Shown one piece after another: positions 17,293 to 27,085 of a stretch of DNA of 64,000 nucleotides. A program made the position numbers and the translations under genes. Location: the NCBI GenBank assembly GCA_023450085.1, contig JAEXHI010000006.1, positions 1 to 64,000 on the forward strand, given 5' to 3'. Source of the stretch: Bacteroidota bacterium. GTDB lineage: Bacteria; Bacteroidota; Bacteroidia; Sphingobacteriales; Sphingobacteriaceae. Position 1 is the stretch's first letter. Every line of letters starts with the position of its first letter. A model generated the notes under the pieces. The model ran no database searches. It was not told the origin of the DNA and saw nothing but the letters and a program-made list of their open reading frames with translations.

Positions 17293-18870
17293 TTACCATC
17301 CATAATTTTGAACTAATAATCTATTTAAGGACATTTCATAGGCCGGAATTGGAAACACCACGTCTCTTGTTGAGGCACTTTTGAAAGTTTTAGCGCCATG
17401 CTTGAGGTTATCAGGAACAATGTCTTTTCCAAAATCAGCCTCTACCGTTTTCATTTTGTTCACGAGCAGTCCCCATCGAACCAAATCGCCTTTACGAATA
17501 GACTCAAAGGCAAGTTCACGGCTTCTTTCATCTTGCAATGCACTTAAGAAACTAGCTTTCCCCATTCCCGAAAAATCGATAGTAGCATTAGGCGTATTGA
17601 TATCCTTTCCATAACCTCGCCTACGCACCTGATTAATGGCATTATAGGCGGCATTTGTTGGCGTGCCATTCACTTCGGTATCTGCTTCAGCATACATTAG
17701 CAACACATCGCTATAGCGTAACAACGGATAGTTTTGCGGGGTAGAAACAATGGACTTTGGAGAAACTACTTCATATTCACGGCGCCATTTACCAACGTTG
17801 CGTTGATAAATTTGAGTAGCACTGTAATTGATTTTAACAGGCGGGGTTCCACTATATCTGAAAGGGCCAATGGTCCAGTCTCGACGCAAATCAGTGTCTT
17901 CATATCTTCGGTATTGTGTAGCCGTAGCATTAACATAACCCAACACTCTGCCTACCACAGGATCATCAGTGGAGTTGGCAATACCCAATACACTTCCTAC
18001 TCTGCCCGACTCCGCGTAAGCTTCGGCATCATTCCCCCAAAATTCTACTTCCCAAATGCTTTCTTTAATGTCGTACTTGTCTTGAGCGTAGTTGATAAAA
18101 ATTTGCTGGTAGGAAGAATTTAAAACATGTTCTCCTGAGGTAATTACCTTTAAGGACCATTTTCTAGCTTCTTCATATTTGGTTTGGTCTTTTAAGGGAT
18201 AACCTGCCCAATACAGATAAACTTTGGCCAATATTCCCCAAATGGCAGATTTGTTGATTTTACCTCCAAACCCAATTTCAGTTGCACTTTTCACCAATGG
18301 TTCTGCAGCTAGCATGTCCTTTTCTATCTGTTCATAAACCTGCTTGGAAGGAGTACGCACAATTTGTGTATTACCAATAGATTTGGTGGCCGTAGTAATT
18401 AAAGGCACATCACCAAAGTTGGATACTAATAGAAAATAATAGTAGCCTCTTAGAAAAAGTACTTGGCCTCTGATCTCATTCCTCTTAGTTTCATCCATTT
18501 GAGGACGATGGATATTTTCCAATAAAAAATTAGCTCGATTGATGCCGTCGTACAAAGCGGCCCAAAAATTCTTCACGGTTAAATCTGCTGCTTCCACATC
18601 GTAAGTGATGGGACCTGTCACCAAAGTGGAACTGCGCTGAAAACCTTCATCGGCATCTAAACCCATACGTCCATGCATGTAATTTCCATAGAGCGCCGAA
18701 TTGCCCAACACATCGTAAACGCCAATAAGTGCTTTATTTAACTGTACTTCTGTTTCAAAATACTCTTCAGGCAGTATAGAATCTTTAGGTTTTACATCTA
18801 AAAACTTAGCACATGAACTGATAAATACAATGGCTAACAACGCTATAATGATTTGATATTTCCTTTTCAT
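17293..18870 (-). CDS. SusD/RagB family outer-membrane lipoprotein
   Basis: Starts at the ATG at 18870 (MKRKYQIII), which has a strong AAGGAGG ribosome site just upstream and lies 10 bases after the SusC stop. Lipobox is ISSC, followed by KFLDVKPKDSILPEEYFETE, the classical SusD beginning. The middle carries tetratricopeptide-like helices (RGQVLFLRGYYYFLLVSNFGDVPLI) and the end has the RagB signature (ERSRELAFESIRKGDLVRWG, then VFPIPAYEM). SusD forms the lid that delivers a ligand to SusC. The extended AAGGAGG site is unusually good for Bacteroidota, where such sites are often weak. Confidence 0.93.
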   Translation of the reverse strand: MKRKYQIIIALLAIVFISSCAKFLDVKPKDSILPEEYFETEVQLNKALIGVYDVLGNSALYGNYMHGRMGLDADEGFQRSSTLVTGPITYDVEAADLTVKNFWAALYDGINRANFLLENIHRPQMDETKRNEIRGQVLFLRGYYYFLLVSNFGDVPLITTATKSIGNTQIVRTPSKQVYEQIEKDMLAAEPLVKSATEIGFGGKINKSAIWGILAKVYLYWAGYPLKDQTKYEEARKWSLKVITSGEHVLNSSYQQIFINYAQDKYDIKESIWEVEFWGNDAEAYAESGRVGSVLGIANSTDDPVVGRVLGYVNATATQYRRYEDTDLRRDWTIGPFRYSGTPPVKINYSATQIYQRNVGKWRREYEVVSPKSIVSTPQNYPLLRYSDVLLMYAEADTEVNGTPTNAAYNAINQVRRRGYGKDINTPNATIDFSGMGKASFLSALQDERSRELAFESIRKGDLVRWGLLVNKMKTVEADFGKDIVPDNLKHGAKTFKSASTRDVVFPIPAYEMSLNRLLVQNYGW

Positions 18871-18880
18871 AAAAACCTCC

Positions 18881-21800
18881 TTAAAATGATGCCTGTAAAC
18901 CAAATACAATTGTTCGAGGTAGCGGATAAGCCGAGTAATCGAAACCTGGGGTAAGAATGGTATTGCGCACCGAAACTTCTGGGTCCATACCCGAATATTT
19001 GGTCCAAGTAGCTAGGTTTTGCCCTGATGCGGTAACCTGTAACTTGTTCAAACCAATTTTTGCCGACCACTTTGCGGGAATTAAATATGCCAAGGCTACT
19101 GTTTTTAACCTGAGGTAAGAACCATCTTCGATAGTACGCGAGGAATAAGCACCCAATGGTCCTGAACCTCCTGCCCTAAACATCGTATTGCTAGGATTGG
19201 TGGGCGTCCACCTGTTTTGATAAGCAGCAAATTGGTTCACATTGTTCCTGTTAATCTCATTGCCCTCAAACACTACCCTATTGGCGTTAAAAATATTGTT
19301 ACCATAACTCCATTGCAACAAAGCACTAAGGGTAAATGATTTATACTGGAACACATTCGAAAAACCACCTGTATGTTTAGGTAAAGTCCTACCAATTACC
19401 ACCATATCTTGGTCGTTGATAACCATATCCCCGTTCATATCTTTGTATTTAACATCACCAGGCTGAATGCTTTCCCTATCTGTACCATTATCAGAAATCC
19501 CCGATTTTAATTTATAGCTACCATCCGCCATCTGGTTGAAATCGGCATATTGATAAACGCCATCAAAAGCATATCCATAAAACTGAGATACAGGCTGTCC
19601 CACTTTAGTTAAATACAAAGGAGTTCCATTAAAAGTGCTGGTCCATGATACACGACTTAAGAAAACCTCCTGATTGTCGACCAACTCCAACACCTTATTT
19701 TTGTTAAAGGAAATATTGAAATTACTAGACCATGAAAAGTCTGCTTTCTTAATGTTGATGGTAGATAAGGTAAACTCCCAGCCTTTATTTTGTACCTTCC
19801 CAATATTTCTAAATACTTTTGAATAACCCGTAGTAGTAGGAATATCAGCATTGAGCAGCAAATCTTTAGTGTTCTTATTGTAATAATCTACTGTTAGGTT
19901 AATCCTATCTTTTAGAAATGAGATATCAGCCCCTACATCTAATTGAGCGGTGGTTTCCCAAGTTAATTGCGGATTACCTAAATTGCTTAACCAGCTTCCC
20001 AATTGTGGCGTTTGATTTTGGAATGAATAGGCATTTGTCATAGGATAACCAATGGTAGACAAATAAGAGAAATCACCTACACGGTTATTACCCGACAACC
20101 CATAGCTTGCTCGGAATTTGGCATTGCTAATGGCTTTGATATTTTTCAAGAATTTTTCGCGGCTTGCCAACCATGCAAAACTTGCTGCTGGAAAATAACC
20201 CCAACGGTTTTCAGGTCTGAATTTAGAAGAACCATCAGCACGCATACTAAATTCTAGGGTATACTTAGATCTATAGTTGTAATTGATTCTGCCTAGGCCC
20301 GAAAGCAAGGTATTTCTTGATTCCATAGCGCCTACTTGATAAGGCGTACCCAAAGCTAAACTTGGCATGCCCAAACTTTCATCGGCAATACGGCGAGTAG
20401 CAAAACCATAGGAAGAAGTTTTTACTTCTTGCATGGTAAAACCAATTACTGCATTGATACGATGTATTTTCTTAAACTGCTTGGTGTAGTTCAAGGTATT
20501 TTCATTGGTCCAGCTAAATCTTGAAGGAAAATCAATAGCACCATTAATTCCTCTTGCAGTGTTACCATAAATATTGATATTCCCCCTAGAAGTTTTGCTA
20601 TTATAAAACTCATCAACTCTGGAATTTCTATTGCTAATGCCTCCAGAAATCTTAAAATCTAATCCTTCTATGATATTGAAATTGACAAAGGCATTGGCAT
20701 TAAGGTTCTGAATTTTGTTGCTATTATATTCATTATTGGCCGACATTACTGGATTAATTCTCGAATCTGTTGAGAGTTGGATGGTTGGATCCAATAGGTC
20801 ATCTTCCAAATTCTCGTCTACATTTCCACTAACTGGTCGATAACCCCAAGTACCAAAAAGTAAATAACTGGTGGCTTGTGCCCCGTTGCTATCTGCATTA
20901 GATGCGGCCACTCGCTGTCCATAAGCTTCTTGACTACTGTAATCAGCTCTTAACCTAAAAGTTACTCGTTTTGAAAAACTTTGATCTAATGCTAAACGAC
21001 CTTGGTAACGCTTAAATCCGGTATTGATGATCATTCCCTGCTGATCAAGAATGGCTGCCGAAATCATGTATTTAGATTGTTTGGTTCCTCCTGTCACACT
21101 AATATTGTGCTGCTGATAGGCTCCTGTTCTAAATACCGCTTCTTGCCAATCGATCCCCTTGATGTCCTTATAGCTATCCAAAGTACGTCCGTTAATGAGA
21201 TAGGTACTGGTTGCTCGTGTTGGATTAAATTCTAATTGATATTTCACAAACTCGTAAGGATTCATCACCTCCATACGTTTATCAGAATTTTGCATACCAT
21301 AGTTCAGCTGATAACTAAACGAGGGCTTCCCTTCTTGACCTCTCTTGGTTTCGATCACAATTACGCCATTGGCACCCCTAGCACCATAAACAGCCGTTGA
21401 TGCGGCATCCTTTAAAATAGTGATGGAAGCAATATCATCAGGATTAAGTGCACTTAATGATGGATCTTCCACAGGAAAGCCGTCAATCACATACAAGGGA
21501 GCATTGCTTTGCGTAAGTGAATTTCCTCCCCTGATCACCACGTTCATTTCATCACCAGGCTGACCATCATTAGCTGATATTTGCAGTCCTGCTATCCGTC
21601 CTTGCAAAGCTTGTTCAAAGGAGGTTACGGGAGCTTTTTTCATCTCTTCGATATCTACTTTGGCCACCGAGCCTGCTATCTCATCCTTCTTGGCCGTACC
21701 ATAACCAATAATGATCACATCTTCTAATTGAGTAGCTATTGATTTTAGGGCGATAGTATTTCCAATGATTTTCTTTACTGCTATTCGCTGACGTTGGTAG

Positions 21801-22048
21801 CCAATATGTGAAATCACTAAAGTATCTGCTTCTGATAAAGTGATACTGAATACCCCTTCTTCATTGGTTAGGGTTGATTTCTTTTTGTCTAACACGGAGC
21901 CGACAACTACCCCACCCAAAGGGTCATTCCGATCGGCATCTATAATTTTAAGGCTGATTGTTTTTAGTGTTTGCTGCGCTTTCACCGAAGTAAAAAAAAC
22001 GCCCAACAATAGAAGCAAAAGACCTATTGGTATTAATTTTTGCTGCAT
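18881..22048 (-). CDS. SusC/RagA family TonB-dependent outer-membrane transporter
   Basis: Start at the ATG at 22048 (MQQKLIPIG), giving a signal peptide ending near VKAQ. Then a CarboxypepD-reg-like domain (ISLKIIDADRNDPLGGVVVGSVLD), TonB-box region (LEDVIIIGYGTAKKDE), plug with VIRGGNSL and LKDAASTAVYGARGANGVIVIETKRG, and a 22-stranded barrel ending in the aromatic strand RTIVFGLQASF. There is no N-terminal STN domain, so it is not itself a sigma-signalling receptor, unlike the second SusC at 31946. Pairs with SusD immediately downstream to import an oligosaccharide or similar ligand. Regulator not adjacent. Confidence 0.95.
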   Translation of the reverse strand: MQQKLIPIGLLLLLLGVFFTSVKAQQTLKTISLKIIDADRNDPLGGVVVGSVLDKKKSTLTNEEGVFSITLSEADTLVISHIGYQRQRIAVKKIIGNTIALKSIATQLEDVIIIGYGTAKKDEIAGSVAKVDIEEMKKAPVTSFEQALQGRIAGLQISANDGQPGDEMNVVIRGGNSLTQSNAPLYVIDGFPVEDPSLSALNPDDIASITILKDAASTAVYGARGANGVIVIETKRGQEGKPSFSYQLNYGMQNSDKRMEVMNPYEFVKYQLEFNPTRATSTYLINGRTLDSYKDIKGIDWQEAVFRTGAYQQHNISVTGGTKQSKYMISAAILDQQGMIINTGFKRYQGRLALDQSFSKRVTFRLRADYSSQEAYGQRVAASNADSNGAQATSYLLFGTWGYRPVSGNVDENLEDDLLDPTIQLSTDSRINPVMSANNEYNSNKIQNLNANAFVNFNIIEGLDFKISGGISNRNSRVDEFYNSKTSRGNINIYGNTARGINGAIDFPSRFSWTNENTLNYTKQFKKIHRINAVIGFTMQEVKTSSYGFATRRIADESLGMPSLALGTPYQVGAMESRNTLLSGLGRINYNYRSKYTLEFSMRADGSSKFRPENRWGYFPAASFAWLASREKFLKNIKAISNAKFRASYGLSGNNRVGDFSYLSTIGYPMTNAYSFQNQTPQLGSWLSNLGNPQLTWETTAQLDVGADISFLKDRINLTVDYYNKNTKDLLLNADIPTTTGYSKVFRNIGKVQNKGWEFTLSTINIKKADFSWSSNFNISFNKNKVLELVDNQEVFLSRVSWTSTFNGTPLYLTKVGQPVSQFYGYAFDGVYQYADFNQMADGSYKLKSGISDNGTDRESIQPGDVKYKDMNGDMVINDQDMVVIGRTLPKHTGGFSNVFQYKSFTLSALLQWSYGNNIFNANRVVFEGNEINRNNVNQFAAYQNRWTPTNPSNTMFRAGGSGPLGAYSSRTIEDGSYLRLKTVALAYLIPAKWSAKIGLNKLQVTASGQNLATWTKYSGMDPEVSVRNTILTPGFDYSAYPLPRTIVFGLQASF

Positions 22049-22131
22049 ATTTTTAACGATAAATGTGATTTTTAGACACATAGATTCTTAGCATCTCAAA
22101 AAGATGAAAAACAAATCGATGTCTTTTTCCC

Positions 22132-22320
22132 TTATTTGATGAGCTTGGCCGTTTGGTTAATACATGCTGATTTAAGATTGACCAGATAGAGTTTACCCTC
22201 AGCCAGTTTGACATTATCCATATCTAACTGTTTTAAATTCCAGCCAGCAATTACTTGTGCTTTTAGGGTATCGGCCATAAGCATAGCTAATACCACCAGG
22301 GTAAGGTAAATTCTTTTCAT
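22132..22320 (-). CDS. very small secreted protein with a T9SS-tail-like end
   Basis: Start at 22320 (MKRIYLTLVV) gives 62 residues: a signal peptide (cleavage near LKAQ) and only about 42 mature residues. It ends KLYLVNLKSACINQTAKLIK, which resembles the final strands of type A T9SS C-terminal domains (xYxVxxx...KLIK). It lies between the T9SS cargo gene and SusC on the same strand. It could be the remnant of a larger secreted protein that lost its middle by deletion, or a genuine micro-protein. Coding is supported only by the signal peptide and same-strand context. Confidence 0.5.
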   Translation of the reverse strand: MKRIYLTLVVLAMLMADTLKAQVIAGWNLKQLDMDNVKLAEGKLYLVNLKSACINQTAKLIK

Positions 22321-22393
22321 ACGTTTTGGTTTATTTGGTTTATTTAACACTAAAATGAATAAAAAGCTTCATACACTTTAGTGCTTAAATATT

Positions 22394-24259
22394 TTATTTC
22401 ACAAATTTTGTTTGCCAAATTTCTCCCGATTGCGTTTTTACTTTCAAAATGTACATTCCTCTGTTCAAGCTAACAGAAGCCACAATTTCGTTGACCCCAC
22501 TATTTAAATTAAACTGTCCCTGATAAAGTGAATTTCCAGAAATATTGTACACGAATACATTTGCCTTAGCTGCTTTGTCAATATTCAACAATGCCTTTAC
22601 TTCCTGCTGATTGGTAGTTTGCAATACCGTAAGTGAGGTATTAGAAAAGTCAAACTTTACATATTGCACTGTTCCAATTTGCTTGGTTTTCCCATCCGCA
22701 TCTGTTTGGCTCAATTGATAATAATTAGTGCCAGCTAATGGATTTTGATCAATAAAACTATAAGATTTGCTCTCTACAACTGTTCCATTTCCTTTAATTT
22801 TACCAATACCTACAAATTTCTGATCATCGCCAGCTCTTAAAATTTCAAAGTAGCTATTGTTTTCTTCTGAGGCTGTAGTCCAATTTAAGCGGACCGCGTT
22901 ATTTTGTTTATTGGCTTTGAAAGAGGTAAGGGTTACAGGCAAAGCAGTTTCTTGTACAGTACCTTCTAAAAACAGTGAGTTACCCGAGGCATTACTTGTA
23001 ATCCTACCTACAGCAAAACCTCCACCATCTGCAGCGTCCCATCCCAATAATCTAAAAGTAACGGTAGTTGAAGGGCTTACATTTTGCAAGGCCGCAATTC
23101 CAGTAAGATTAATGGGTGCCTGCACTTCCCCATCAGAAGTAGTACCTAAATCAACTTCAGTACCCAAGTCTATGAAAGTAACTCCGTTAGTACTATACTG
23201 CCATTGTATTTTTTTAGGTCCAGTGGTATTACGTCTTACTTTCGAATTCAAGGTGGTTAAAGAGGCCGCATAATTAGCCTTAGGTTTAACCGTAAAAGAA
23301 TAAAAAGTACCATTGGTAATGGCATCGGTCTTAGTTGGTGAAGCAGGGCTTACTGTAGAAAAATAGGAGTTATTAAAGCCTCCTTCCACTAAACCTCCAC
23401 CCCTGATCAATGTTGAATTTTCCAAACCCGCCTGATTAATAATTGGATTTGCAGCTCCCGTTAATGTTCCTGTTTGCCCACTAAAATCCCAAGCTAACAT
23501 ATCATACAGATTTTGGATTTCGATATCATCAAAAAGAACTTTTACGGTAGCAATAGTTGCAGCTGCCGACAGCATGCTAAACCTAAAGTGCTTGATATCT
23601 GAATTTCCGTAGGCAGCAATGTCATTGTACACTTTGGTGTTTCCTACCCATAAATCCCAAGTATCATCAGCCACGGTTTCTGTACTGCCATCTGGCGCCA
23701 AATACTTTTGTACTGCGCCACTATTGTTGGCTATAAAAGTGAGGGTTTGTTGACCACTAAACGTAGCAGATGATTGAGAAGTGGTAGTGTTTGGCTGATT
23801 ACTCACCACATTCAATTTAAAATCTGTGCCACTCATACTTATGCCAAATTTACTATGTGTATCTGCCTGACTTGGCAACGTAGCATCATTAATGAAATTA
23901 GCACCTAACATAAAGGTAGCTTGGTTGAGGCTAAAGTCACCCACGGCATCAACACATTGGAATTTAAAGCTGACCTTGATCAATTTAGGATTGGGTGCAA
24001 AATCTAAATTTCTAACAAAATGTGTGGTTGAATTAGCCGTTTTATTAAACTGTAATTTACCATCTACAATACTGGATTTTGAATTACCATAATTGCTTAT
24101 GAAAGTGAACATCTTTTTAGTTGGATTTGACGAGGTAGCAAAAGCAGATGCATCCACGGCATTCGCACTTGCATCACCAAAATCTTGGGAAAAGATTTGA
24201 GCTTGCGCAGTAAAACTAGTACAAGCTAACAGAATAAGGTTAAGTAAATTTTTCTTCAT
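22394..24259 (-). CDS. secreted protein with type IX secretion (T9SS type A) sorting domain
   Basis: 621 residues. Signal peptide ends near TAQAQ. The body has two lectin/jelly-roll-like beta segments (around 20-240 and 245-430; the second starts MLAWDFSGQTGTLTGAANP), then a fibronectin-like unit (LPVTLTSFKANKQNNAVRLNW...YYQLSQTDADGK), and a C-terminal type A sorting domain ending GMYILKVKTQSGEIWQTKFVK (last residues at the C-terminus). It should be exported by T9SS to the cell surface. No catalytic residues are evident, so a binding role is more likely than an enzymatic one. First gene upstream of the small ORF and SusC. Confidence 0.8.
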   Translation of the reverse strand: MKKNLLNLILLACTSFTAQAQIFSQDFGDASANAVDASAFATSSNPTKKMFTFISNYGNSKSSIVDGKLQFNKTANSTTHFVRNLDFAPNPKLIKVSFKFQCVDAVGDFSLNQATFMLGANFINDATLPSQADTHSKFGISMSGTDFKLNVVSNQPNTTTSQSSATFSGQQTLTFIANNSGAVQKYLAPDGSTETVADDTWDLWVGNTKVYNDIAAYGNSDIKHFRFSMLSAAATIATVKVLFDDIEIQNLYDMLAWDFSGQTGTLTGAANPIINQAGLENSTLIRGGGLVEGGFNNSYFSTVSPASPTKTDAITNGTFYSFTVKPKANYAASLTTLNSKVRRNTTGPKKIQWQYSTNGVTFIDLGTEVDLGTTSDGEVQAPINLTGIAALQNVSPSTTVTFRLLGWDAADGGGFAVGRITSNASGNSLFLEGTVQETALPVTLTSFKANKQNNAVRLNWTTASEENNSYFEILRAGDDQKFVGIGKIKGNGTVVESKSYSFIDQNPLAGTNYYQLSQTDADGKTKQIGTVQYVKFDFSNTSLTVLQTTNQQEVKALLNIDKAAKANVFVYNISGNSLYQGQFNLNSGVNEIVASVSLNRGMYILKVKTQSGEIWQTKFVK

Positions 24260-24689
24260 ACGTGTTTATTTGGTTTATTTTATTTCTTAGCAAAGAAGCC
24301 TTCAATTATAGATTGCTTCAAGATTGATGTCTGACTTCTCTAAATAAAAAGGAGTTATAGCTCGATGCCGCAGGAGAGATTTTCATTTTCATACAGTATG
24401 TTGGTTATATTCGGTTATTTAAAGTTACCGAGCTACCGTACTGCTATTTTGCCTATTATTGGCTAATGTTTATAGGATGTTGCCATGTACAATCTATCTG
24501 TTTGGCATTGGCTATTTTAGGAAGTTAAAATTCTTCAAAATGAAGAAAATAATAAACCACTTGAGAATATTGAAACGCTAAAAAAATGAAACATTAAGAA
24601 GTGAAGATAATTAAGACCATATCCAACAAAACTTAATGTCCCTTAATTCCTTAATGGTTGAAACTAAAATGTAAAGTGATTGAAAAATA

Positions 24690-25030
24690 AACCACCTAAG
24701 ACACCTTAGTTCATCTAAGCGTAATACCAAAGACTAAAATGTTCTTAGATGTCTAAGGTGGTTAAAAGAATAAAAATCAAACACCTAAGAAACCTTAGCT
24801 CACTTAAGCACTTCCAAAAAACTAAAATGTTCTTAGGTGTCTAAGGTGGTTAAAAGAATAAAAATCAAACACTAAGAAACCTTAGCTCACTTAAGCACTT
24901 CCAAAAAACTAAAATGTCCTTAGGTGTCTAAGGTGGTTAAAAGAATAAAAATCAAACACCTAAGAAATCTTAGCTCACTTAAGTACTTCCAAAAAATTAA
25001 AATGTTCTTAGGTGTCTAAGGTGGTTAAAA
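24690..25030. repeat. four tandem copies of an 88-bp hairpin-forming unit
   Basis: The landmark CTAAGGTGG recurs at 24753, 24841, 24928 and 25016, i.e. spacing 88, 87, 88. Each unit begins with a form of CCACCTAAGACACCTTAG and ends with CTTAGGTGTCTAAGGTGG, which are near-complementary, so every unit can fold into a long hairpin around an AT-rich centre (ACTTCCAAAAAACTAAAATG). The array stops 3 bases before the stop codon of the FG-GAP gene at 25034. In 24260-24689 no gene is visible; it should hold the promoter of the T9SS cargo gene. Confidence 0.9.
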
Positions 25031-25033
25031 TGT

Positions 25034-27004
25034 TCACCAGCTCAAATCTTTCCTATCATAAAACATAAATACCCCAGTTTCAATACCCACTACCAAGTTC
25101 ATCGAGTTATTTCCAGTACCTATAGCCGCTACACAGCCTCCTATCTCATGTCCTCCAAGGGAAATATTCTGACCTTTAAACTTCAGTATTTTTGGAAATT
25201 CGTAATTAGGTTTCACATCTGTACCTACATTTTTCAGAAAAAGAATAGTCGATCCACGTTTAGGTTTCATATTTACTGGAAGTCCTGTAAGCGTATCAGG
25301 AATAGATTGTTTGCCGTAAGTACCTACCAAAAGATCCTTTACACCGTCGCCATCCCAATCTACAATTTCAAACTTTGCACGGCCAACCGTACCCCCACCC
25401 AATTTATTCCCTCTAATGTTCTTATCTCCCATTTTTAGTTTACCACCATCTTCCAAATTATATTTATCCAGCTGCCAATAAAGGTGAAATTCATCGTCCT
25501 TATCCAAAGTAATGTAGGCCATTCTGCCGCCTAGTTTTGCAGCACCTGGTCTGGTACGCCACGTACCGTACATATCCATGCCATCAAGATACAGCGTATG
25601 CTCTCTGTCTAGCTTAGGGGCTATTTTGGTTCCAATATTCAGGTAAACCATAAACTTACCACGACTATCTCCTGTTAAAATATCCAACAAACCATCACCA
25701 TCCCAATCAATTACATTTGGTGAGGTATAGCCCCATCTGGCTTCACCAGGCCCCTGAATATCCTCTCTATAACCAGGCTGTACATGGATTACTTTACCGT
25801 CGGCTACTAAAGGTTCAGGATCCCCATAAATTGGATATTGATTGCTGCCTGTATTTTTATAGAAAAACAAAAAGCCCATAGAATTACCCGCTATGATATC
25901 CAACTTGCCATCACCATCCCAATCAGCTACCGAGGGTTGCACCAAAGAACCACCATATACCTTAGGATTTTGTTGCAGCACATGCACAGGTTCGTTCATC
26001 ACTAAATTTCCATTTTTATCTATTTTATTGGTGTTCTTATAATAATACACCCCACCCTCGCCAACAGTAATTAAACCTTGATTTTGTTCACTGTCAAAAA
26101 AATAAGCAGGCGACGAATGTACTCCTGGATTACGTAACAAAATACCTTCAGCATTAACCGCATATTTACGTTTGGCTAAACTTCCTGAATTTTCATCGAG
26201 TTTGTATAATAAGATATTGCCCAAACGGGTTCCTGAAAGGATGTAACTATCTTTTGCATTCGAGAACTTCACAAAACCGTCGATCGTGAATATCGCTTGG
26301 TCAAGTTCTGTGAGTTGTTTGATGTTGACTGTTGGCGTTTCCAAACCATCAGCTATGCCACCAAACACTCCCATTTTACGGAGTTCGTAAGGCCAAAAAC
26401 CTTCGGCATTGTAGGGAATCATTTTTGGAAAATCTTTCCCATTGCTGAAAACACCTTCTTGTCCTACTGAAAACAAAAAGAACATTCTGCCATCCTTCAA
26501 TGGTACAATTCCGAAATTAGAATAGCCCCTTGGTTGTCCCTTAATGTTAATGCGCTTTAGCTCCGAAAAGCTATAATTACTTTTATTAAACTCGGCATAA
26601 CGTAAGGTTTGTCCAAATACCCAAACGCCGTATATTTTTCCATTTTTATCTTGAACAATAAGTCCTCTGTTATCACCCTTATCTTCAAAAGGAACCGTAA
26701 TTTTAATTGGTTCAGCAAAAATAGGTGTGCCATCAGGCGATAATCCTTTGTAGGCATATAAGTAAGTTCCCCTACCATGACCATCAGTACCTTGCAAAAA
26801 CAAATCTTTCGCCTCCTTATTTTTTACTGCAGCAAAGCCCATGTTATGGCCATTATAAAATGGCAACGAAAGTCGACCGTAGCCACTTGTATTACCATTT
26901 TTAATAGGCTGACCGCTTACCAAAGCAGGTGCCGCCAATTGCGCTTTTGCAAAATTCAAGGATAAGCACAAAGCTATTCCCAATGCCAATTTTGTTTTCA
27001 TCAT
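25034..27004 (-). CDS. secreted FG-GAP/VCBS repeat protein, paralogue
   Basis: About 656 residues from the ATG at 27004 (MMKTKLALGIALC), with a signal peptide ending near FAKAQ. Calcium-loop repeats are seen in the second half: ADWDGDGKLDIIAGN, IDWDGDGLLDILTGD, VDWDGDGVKDLLVGT. The first half is a beta-propeller-like region without the Asp loops. The segment IQGPGEARWGYTSPNV matches the other FG-GAP protein at 8823-10826. It ends VVGIETGVFMFYDRKDLSW. It probably belongs to the same surface system, but a 774-bp gap with tandem hairpins separates it from the T9SS gene. No lyase or hydrolase signature was identified. Confidence 0.78.
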   Translation of the reverse strand: MMKTKLALGIALCLSLNFAKAQLAAPALVSGQPIKNGNTSGYGRLSLPFYNGHNMGFAAVKNKEAKDLFLQGTDGHGRGTYLYAYKGLSPDGTPIFAEPIKITVPFEDKGDNRGLIVQDKNGKIYGVWVFGQTLRYAEFNKSNYSFSELKRINIKGQPRGYSNFGIVPLKDGRMFFLFSVGQEGVFSNGKDFPKMIPYNAEGFWPYELRKMGVFGGIADGLETPTVNIKQLTELDQAIFTIDGFVKFSNAKDSYILSGTRLGNILLYKLDENSGSLAKRKYAVNAEGILLRNPGVHSSPAYFFDSEQNQGLITVGEGGVYYYKNTNKIDKNGNLVMNEPVHVLQQNPKVYGGSLVQPSVADWDGDGKLDIIAGNSMGFLFFYKNTGSNQYPIYGDPEPLVADGKVIHVQPGYREDIQGPGEARWGYTSPNVIDWDGDGLLDILTGDSRGKFMVYLNIGTKIAPKLDREHTLYLDGMDMYGTWRTRPGAAKLGGRMAYITLDKDDEFHLYWQLDKYNLEDGGKLKMGDKNIRGNKLGGGTVGRAKFEIVDWDGDGVKDLLVGTYGKQSIPDTLTGLPVNMKPKRGSTILFLKNVGTDVKPNYEFPKILKFKGQNISLGGHEIGGCVAAIGTGNNSMNLVVGIETGVFMFYDRKDLSW

Positions 27005-27085
27005 GATTGTTCTCATAAAAAAGCTCCTACTTCAATAGCAGGAGCCCAAACCAAAAATAATAATCCATTACAGACCATTTTCGCT

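Noticed and set aside
22857..23273. 138-codon plus-strand frame opposite the T9SS cargo gene
   Set aside because: Antisense to a gene with signal peptide and sorting domain; no recognisable features of its own.
24690..25030. Tandem repeats considered as a CRISPR array
   Set aside because: Units are 88 bp, adjacent without variable spacers, internally self-complementary, and no cas genes are near.
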